Positions 60,547 to 64,000 of a stretch of 64,000 bases of DNA are shown one piece after another. Each line of letters starts with the position of its first letter. The first letter of the stretch is position 1. The notes under the pieces were generated by a model that saw only the letters and a list, made by a program, of their open reading frames with translations, was not told the origin of the DNA and did not search any database. The stretch covers positions 2,170,001 to 2,234,000 of the forward strand of contig OZ271856.1 of the NCBI GenBank assembly GCA_965601975.1, written 5' to 3'. The translations under genes were made by a program, and so were the position numbers. Origin of the DNA: JANQIO01 sp965601975 (GTDB taxonomy: Bacteria > Pseudomonadota > Gammaproteobacteria > Pseudomonadales > Halieaceae).

Positions 60547-61029
60547 ATGGGAAACGAGCAAGTTGCACTCGATGCACTTGTGGCCCGCGTTGATGAGTTG
60601 GAGAGCAGGATTGCACTGCGTGACCTGGTCTCCGATTACTGCCACGGGTTCGACAAGCGGGATTACGACCGCTTTCTCACCATCTGGTGGGAGGACTGTG
60701 TCTGGGACATAGGCCCGCCGTTCGGCCGGTTCGAAGCCCACAGCGGCGTTCATGAAGCCGTGCACGAAGTCCTCTGGCCCGCCTGGCGAGAGACACACCA
60801 CCTGACGACGAATCTTCACCTGGAATTCTCTGACCCGGATAACGCCCGCGGCGTGTGCGACGTCGATTGTATGGGCATGCTCGTCGACAGCCCCGACTGC
60901 CAGATTGTCGGCGCCACGTATACCGACCATTTCCAGCGCCGGGACGGCCGCTGGAAAATCCTGGAGCGGACAGTCCAGATCCACTATTTCAACCCCATTC
61001 CCGGGGCCGTGCTGACGGCGCCGGCGTAG
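60547..61029 (+). CDS. NTF2-like (SnoaL-type) protein
   Basis: The 160-residue protein has the alpha+beta cone pattern of the NTF2/SnoaL superfamily: ALRDLVSDYCHGFDKRDYDRFLTIWWEDCVWDIGPPFG, then a strand-rich half ending WKILERTVQIHYFNPIPG. Relatives include dehydratases, ring-hydroxylase small subunits and isomerases acting on hydrophobic ligands. It precedes a TonB receptor, and a second NTF2-like gene follows that receptor. The substrate is unknown. Confidence 0.82.
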   Translation: MGNEQVALDALVARVDELESRIALRDLVSDYCHGFDKRDYDRFLTIWWEDCVWDIGPPFGRFEAHSGVHEAVHEVLWPAWRETHHLTTNLHLEFSDPDNARGVCDVDCMGMLVDSPDCQIVGATYTDHFQRRDGRWKILERTVQIHYFNPIPGAVLTAPA

Positions 61030-61097
61030 GGTGGAAAATTCAATGAAAACCATCCCCCGGAAATACCTATAAGAATCAGCTCTCACAGGAGGCACCC

Positions 61098-63401
61098 ATG
61101 AAAATCAAGTCCAGGAAAATCGCAATGGCAGTGGCGGCGGCATCCGTCGCCGGCACCATCACCGCGCCGGCCTCGGCGCAGATAGAGCAGGTGGGGGCGC
61201 TGGAAGAAATTGTCGTCACCGCCCGCAAGCGGGAGGAAAACCTGCAGGATGTCGGCCTGTCAGTCAGCGCCCTCAGCCAGACTGAAATCGCACGTATGTT
61301 TGGCCGCGACCTGCGGGATCTCTCCAGCATCTCGCCCAACCTGATCATCGACGACACCAACCAGGGTCCCGGCGGCGTTGCGGCCATCTTTATTCGCGGC
61401 ATTGGTGTCGCCGACGTGGAGAAGAACTTCGACCCGGCCGTGGGCGTGGTGGTCAACGGCATATTCCTGGGCGCCAATTCGGGTTCGCTGCTGCGCAGCA
61501 TCGACCTGGCCAGTGTCGAGGTGCTGCGCGGCCCCCAGGGCACGCTGTTCGGCCGCAACACCATCGGCGGCCTGATCAACGTGATGCACACGCAGCCGAC
61601 CGGTGAACTGGGCGCCAGGATGCGGGCGGGCTTCGAGGACTACGACACCTATTACGCCGACGCGATTGTCAACTTCGGCATCACGGAAAATGTCGCCGCC
61701 AAACTCACATTGGGCAAGCGGGACCAGCAGGACGGCTACTACGACAACGTTGCGACCGGCGAGGACAACGTCGGTGAGAACGACTACGAAACCTATGCCA
61801 TCAATGTGCTGTGGAACGTCAATGAGAAGCTGGATCTGGAATTTTCCTACCAGAACGAGGACATCGAGCAGGACACGCCGCCCCTGCTGAACACGGGTCA
61901 GCAGCGCCACCTGTTCTGTAACAACACGGGTCAGCTGCCCGGCAACGACGTGCAGTATGGCTTCTGCTCGCCCTCGCTGGACGAGCCGATCACCGGCGAC
62001 CGACTCGAGGTGGCGAATATCGGCCTGCGTCCGCCCAATGAACCGGCGAACCGCGACAACCCCTTTATTGTCACGGCGACCGCCGATGCGTTGCCCGCCG
62101 CGCTGGACTCCAGCTTCGAGACGGATTTCTGGATGGTCGAGGCGCGCTACGACCTGACTGACGACTACCGCATCGATTATCTCTACGGCCACTGGGAATC
62201 CGAAGAGGAGATCGTCTCCAACTGGGACGGCACGCCGGAATTCCTCTATGGCACCAACCGCCCCGCAGACTACGAGCAGGACAGCCATGAGCTGCGGCTG
62301 ACCTACGACGCGGGCGGCAAGCTGAGCTATGTGGCCGGCCTGTACTACTGGGATTCCGAGTACAGCATCGACCTCAACAGTTGGGTGGGCTTCCCGGTCC
62401 CGGGCTCCATTCTCGATATCTTCCAGTACTCCGAGCAGACTACGGAATCCTGGGCCGCGTTCTTCGAGGCCGACTATGCGGTCAACGATCAATTCACCCT
62501 GACGCTGGGTGGGCGGTATACGGAAGACGATAAGGAGTCGAAGCAGTTCGGCAACATCAACACGGTTTCGGGCGGTTTCACCGACCACCCGGATGAGGAC
62601 TGGGATGAATTCACGCCCAGGGTCGGCGGCCGCTACCGCTTCAATGACGACGTGATGATGTTCGCCACTTACTCCAAGGGCTATCGAAGCGGCGGCTTCA
62701 ATGGCCGGGTCAACAGCCTCGAGGAAGCGCGCCAGCCCTATGACACGGAAACCGTGGACAACTATGAGCTGGGCATCAAGTCCGAATGGCTGGACAACAC
62801 GCTGCGCATCAACGCCAACATCTTCTACATGGAGTACGACGACAAGCAGGAAGAGCTGCAGCTGCCCTCCGACCAGGGTACCGGCCAGAAGACGGTCGTG
62901 ACCAACGCGTCCAGCGCGACCATCCAGGGCCTGGAGGTTGATGTGCAGGCGTTCTTCACCGAGAACTTCAGCATGCGCGGCAACATCGGCTACCTGGATA
63001 CCGAGTACGACGATTTCGAGTACACCGACATCAATGGCACCACCGTCGACCTGTCGGACCTGGATTTCCGTCGCGCGCCGGACTGGACCGGCACGCTGGA
63101 CGCTACCTACCAGTGGGACATGGCGGGCGGCTCCGCCTGGGTCCGCGCGGCCTACCAGTACCTGGGTGAGCACTACGTCAACGTGACCAACTCTCCGGAG
63201 CTGGAAAACGACGACCAGCACTTGCTGGACGCGTCCGTGAACTTCGCCATCAACAACTTCACCTTCAGTGTGTTCGGCCGCAACCTGAGCGACGAGGACG
63301 GCTACACCCATGGCTACGACGTGGCGGGCCTGTGGTCCTACGCGGCGACCCGCGCGCCTCGCACCTGGGGTGTCGAAGTCATGTACGACTGGAACGACTA
63401 G
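61098..63401 (+). CDS. TonB-dependent outer-membrane receptor
   Basis: The 767-residue protein has a signal peptide ending near APASA (residue 27), a TonB box-like ALEEIVVTARKREE, a plug domain with VEVLRGPQGTLFGRNTIGGLINV and a 22-strand barrel rich in aromatic alternation, ending in a C-terminal aromatic-rich strand (RTWGVEVMYDWND). It belongs to the iron-complex/oligomer-type receptors common in oligotrophic gammaproteobacteria; the ligand is not predictable. A strong AGGAGG precedes the ATG. It lies between two NTF2-like genes. Confidence 0.92.
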   Translation: MKIKSRKIAMAVAAASVAGTITAPASAQIEQVGALEEIVVTARKREENLQDVGLSVSALSQTEIARMFGRDLRDLSSISPNLIIDDTNQGPGGVAAIFIRGIGVADVEKNFDPAVGVVVNGIFLGANSGSLLRSIDLASVEVLRGPQGTLFGRNTIGGLINVMHTQPTGELGARMRAGFEDYDTYYADAIVNFGITENVAAKLTLGKRDQQDGYYDNVATGEDNVGENDYETYAINVLWNVNEKLDLEFSYQNEDIEQDTPPLLNTGQQRHLFCNNTGQLPGNDVQYGFCSPSLDEPITGDRLEVANIGLRPPNEPANRDNPFIVTATADALPAALDSSFETDFWMVEARYDLTDDYRIDYLYGHWESEEEIVSNWDGTPEFLYGTNRPADYEQDSHELRLTYDAGGKLSYVAGLYYWDSEYSIDLNSWVGFPVPGSILDIFQYSEQTTESWAAFFEADYAVNDQFTLTLGGRYTEDDKESKQFGNINTVSGGFTDHPDEDWDEFTPRVGGRYRFNDDVMMFATYSKGYRSGGFNGRVNSLEEARQPYDTETVDNYELGIKSEWLDNTLRINANIFYMEYDDKQEELQLPSDQGTGQKTVVTNASSATIQGLEVDVQAFFTENFSMRGNIGYLDTEYDDFEYTDINGTTVDLSDLDFRRAPDWTGTLDATYQWDMAGGSAWVRAAYQYLGEHYVNVTNSPELENDDQHLLDASVNFAINNFTFSVFGRNLSDEDGYTHGYDVAGLWSYAATRAPRTWGVEVMYDWND

Positions 63402-63436
63402 TTGAGGGCTGACCACGGGCGTAAGGAGGTCGCGGC

Positions 63437-64000
63437 ATGGCGCTGGACGGGGTAGAGGCACTGCTGGCGAAGCAGGCCATTACCGAGGTAGTGTTCCGCT
63501 ATGCCCGCGCCATCGACCGGATGGACGAGGCGCTGCTGCGCAGCGTCTTCCATCCCGGCTCGAAGCATTACCACTTCTACCAGGGTCCGTCCTCTGACCC
63601 CGATGCGCCCTCCAGCGATGAAGAACCGGGCGACTTCGTTCGTTTTGCGTTCGGTTTGCTGACCACCTATGCACGCACCCATCACCAGATGGGGAACACC
63701 CTGGTGGACTTCACCAGCGACACTCACGCCAACGTGGAGACCTATTTCACGGCATTTCACCTGGTGCGTCCGAACAGCGATCCGCTGTCCGGCGCCCAGG
63801 CGTTCGACAATGAAATGGACTACTTCGTCGGCGGGCGCTACATCGACGAGTTCGAGCTGCGCGACGGTGAGTGGAAGATCACCAGCCGTACCGGCATGAC
63901 GGACTGGGTGCGCATCGAGCCCTCGCAGTCACAGGGCTTTGGCGATATCCCCGTGGAGACCGTCGGCCACTACGCCCCCGATGACCTGATTTGTCGCTTC
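63437..64000 (+). CDS. NTF2-like (SnoaL-type) protein, 3' end beyond window
   Basis: From ATG 63437, set by AAGGAGGT just upstream, 188 codons run to the window edge without a stop. EALLAKQAITEVVFRYARAIDRMDEALLRSVFHPGSKHYHF is the typical opening of SnoaL-like proteins, followed by the strand pattern ending GEWKITSRTGMTDWVRI. It starts 35 bp after the TonB receptor and is probably co-transcribed. Partial; function unknown. Confidence 0.8.
   Translation, partial: MALDGVEALLAKQAITEVVFRYARAIDRMDEALLRSVFHPGSKHYHFYQGPSSDPDAPSSDEEPGDFVRFAFGLLTTYARTHHQMGNTLVDFTSDTHANVETYFTAFHLVRPNSDPLSGAQAFDNEMDYFVGGRYIDEFELRDGEWKITSRTGMTDWVRIEPSQSQGFGDIPVETVGHYAPDDLICRF

Noticed and set aside
61260..63461. 733-codon open frame antisense to the TonB receptor
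   Set aside because: It is a mirror frame produced by GC-rich codon third positions; the plus-strand frame has signal peptide, TonB box, plug motif and ribosome binding site, while the antisense product resembles nothing.
1..64000. Mobile elements, prophage, tRNA or rRNA genes
   Set aside because: No transposase, integrase, terminal inverted repeats, phage genes or tRNA-like cloverleaf were recognised on reading; a dedicated search tool could still find short ones.

Overview
The window (about 64 kb, GC-rich, dense) carries a complete photosynthesis gene cluster for bacteriochlorophyll a, spirilloxanthin-type carotenoids and an RC-LH1 photosystem. The gene set and flanks (type-II reaction centre with a tetraheme PufC, aerobic cyclase AcsF, TonB receptor, RND pump) fit an aerobic anoxygenic phototrophic gammaproteobacterium, probably of the OM60/NOR5 (Halieaceae) kind. 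That placement is inference, since no rRNA gene is present.

Layout. 1-12.5 kb is ordinary flank: a partial small HTH-like protein, an RND pump (permease and adaptor), a lipoprotein alpha/beta hydrolase, a LysR regulator facing two pirins, a nitroreductase, a CoA-transferase and glutamate dehydrogenase. 12.5-54.5 kb is the photosynthesis cluster: BLUF photoreceptor (-) facing acsF (+); bchG-pucC-like-bchP-small membrane protein (-) and ppsR (-); bchFNBHLM-lhaA-puhABCE (+), then a hemN-like gene (+); idi and the superoperon bchCXYZ-pufQLMCBA (-); crtEF (-); crtDC (+); crtIB (-); bchIDO (-). 54.5-64 kb holds an alpha/beta hydrolase, a DUF3422 protein, an FMN glutamate-synthase-like protein, a DoxX protein, a CPA1 antiporter, and a TonB receptor between two NTF2-like proteins.

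How it works together. AcsF, BchF, BchNBL, BchXYZ, BchH/I/D, BchM, BchC, BchG and BchP supply most of the path from protoporphyrin IX to bacteriochlorophyll a. CrtE, B, I, C, D and F suffice for spirilloxanthin; crtA is absent. PufLM and PuhA form the reaction centre, PufBA the LH1 antenna and PufC the electron donor; LhaA and PuhB/C/E are assembly factors. bchE, a recognisable 8-vinyl reductase and puc antenna genes are not seen here.

Regulation is the most striking feature. The PpsR/CrtJ consensus TGT-N12-ACA can be read directly in front of acsF, bchG, bchF/ppsR, bchC, crtE/crtD and crtI. At five of these six loci two sites lie with exactly 8 bp between them (26 bp centre to centre), and at bchC and bchG they fall on the -35 and -10 of a good sigma70-type promoter. 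A single-domain BLUF photoreceptor gene shares the operator region of acsF, suggesting a light input physically and perhaps functionally tied to PpsR. The puf operon has the order L-M-C-B-A, with LH1 genes last behind an intercistronic hairpin region. No tRNA, rRNA, CRISPR array, IS element or prophage was recognised.
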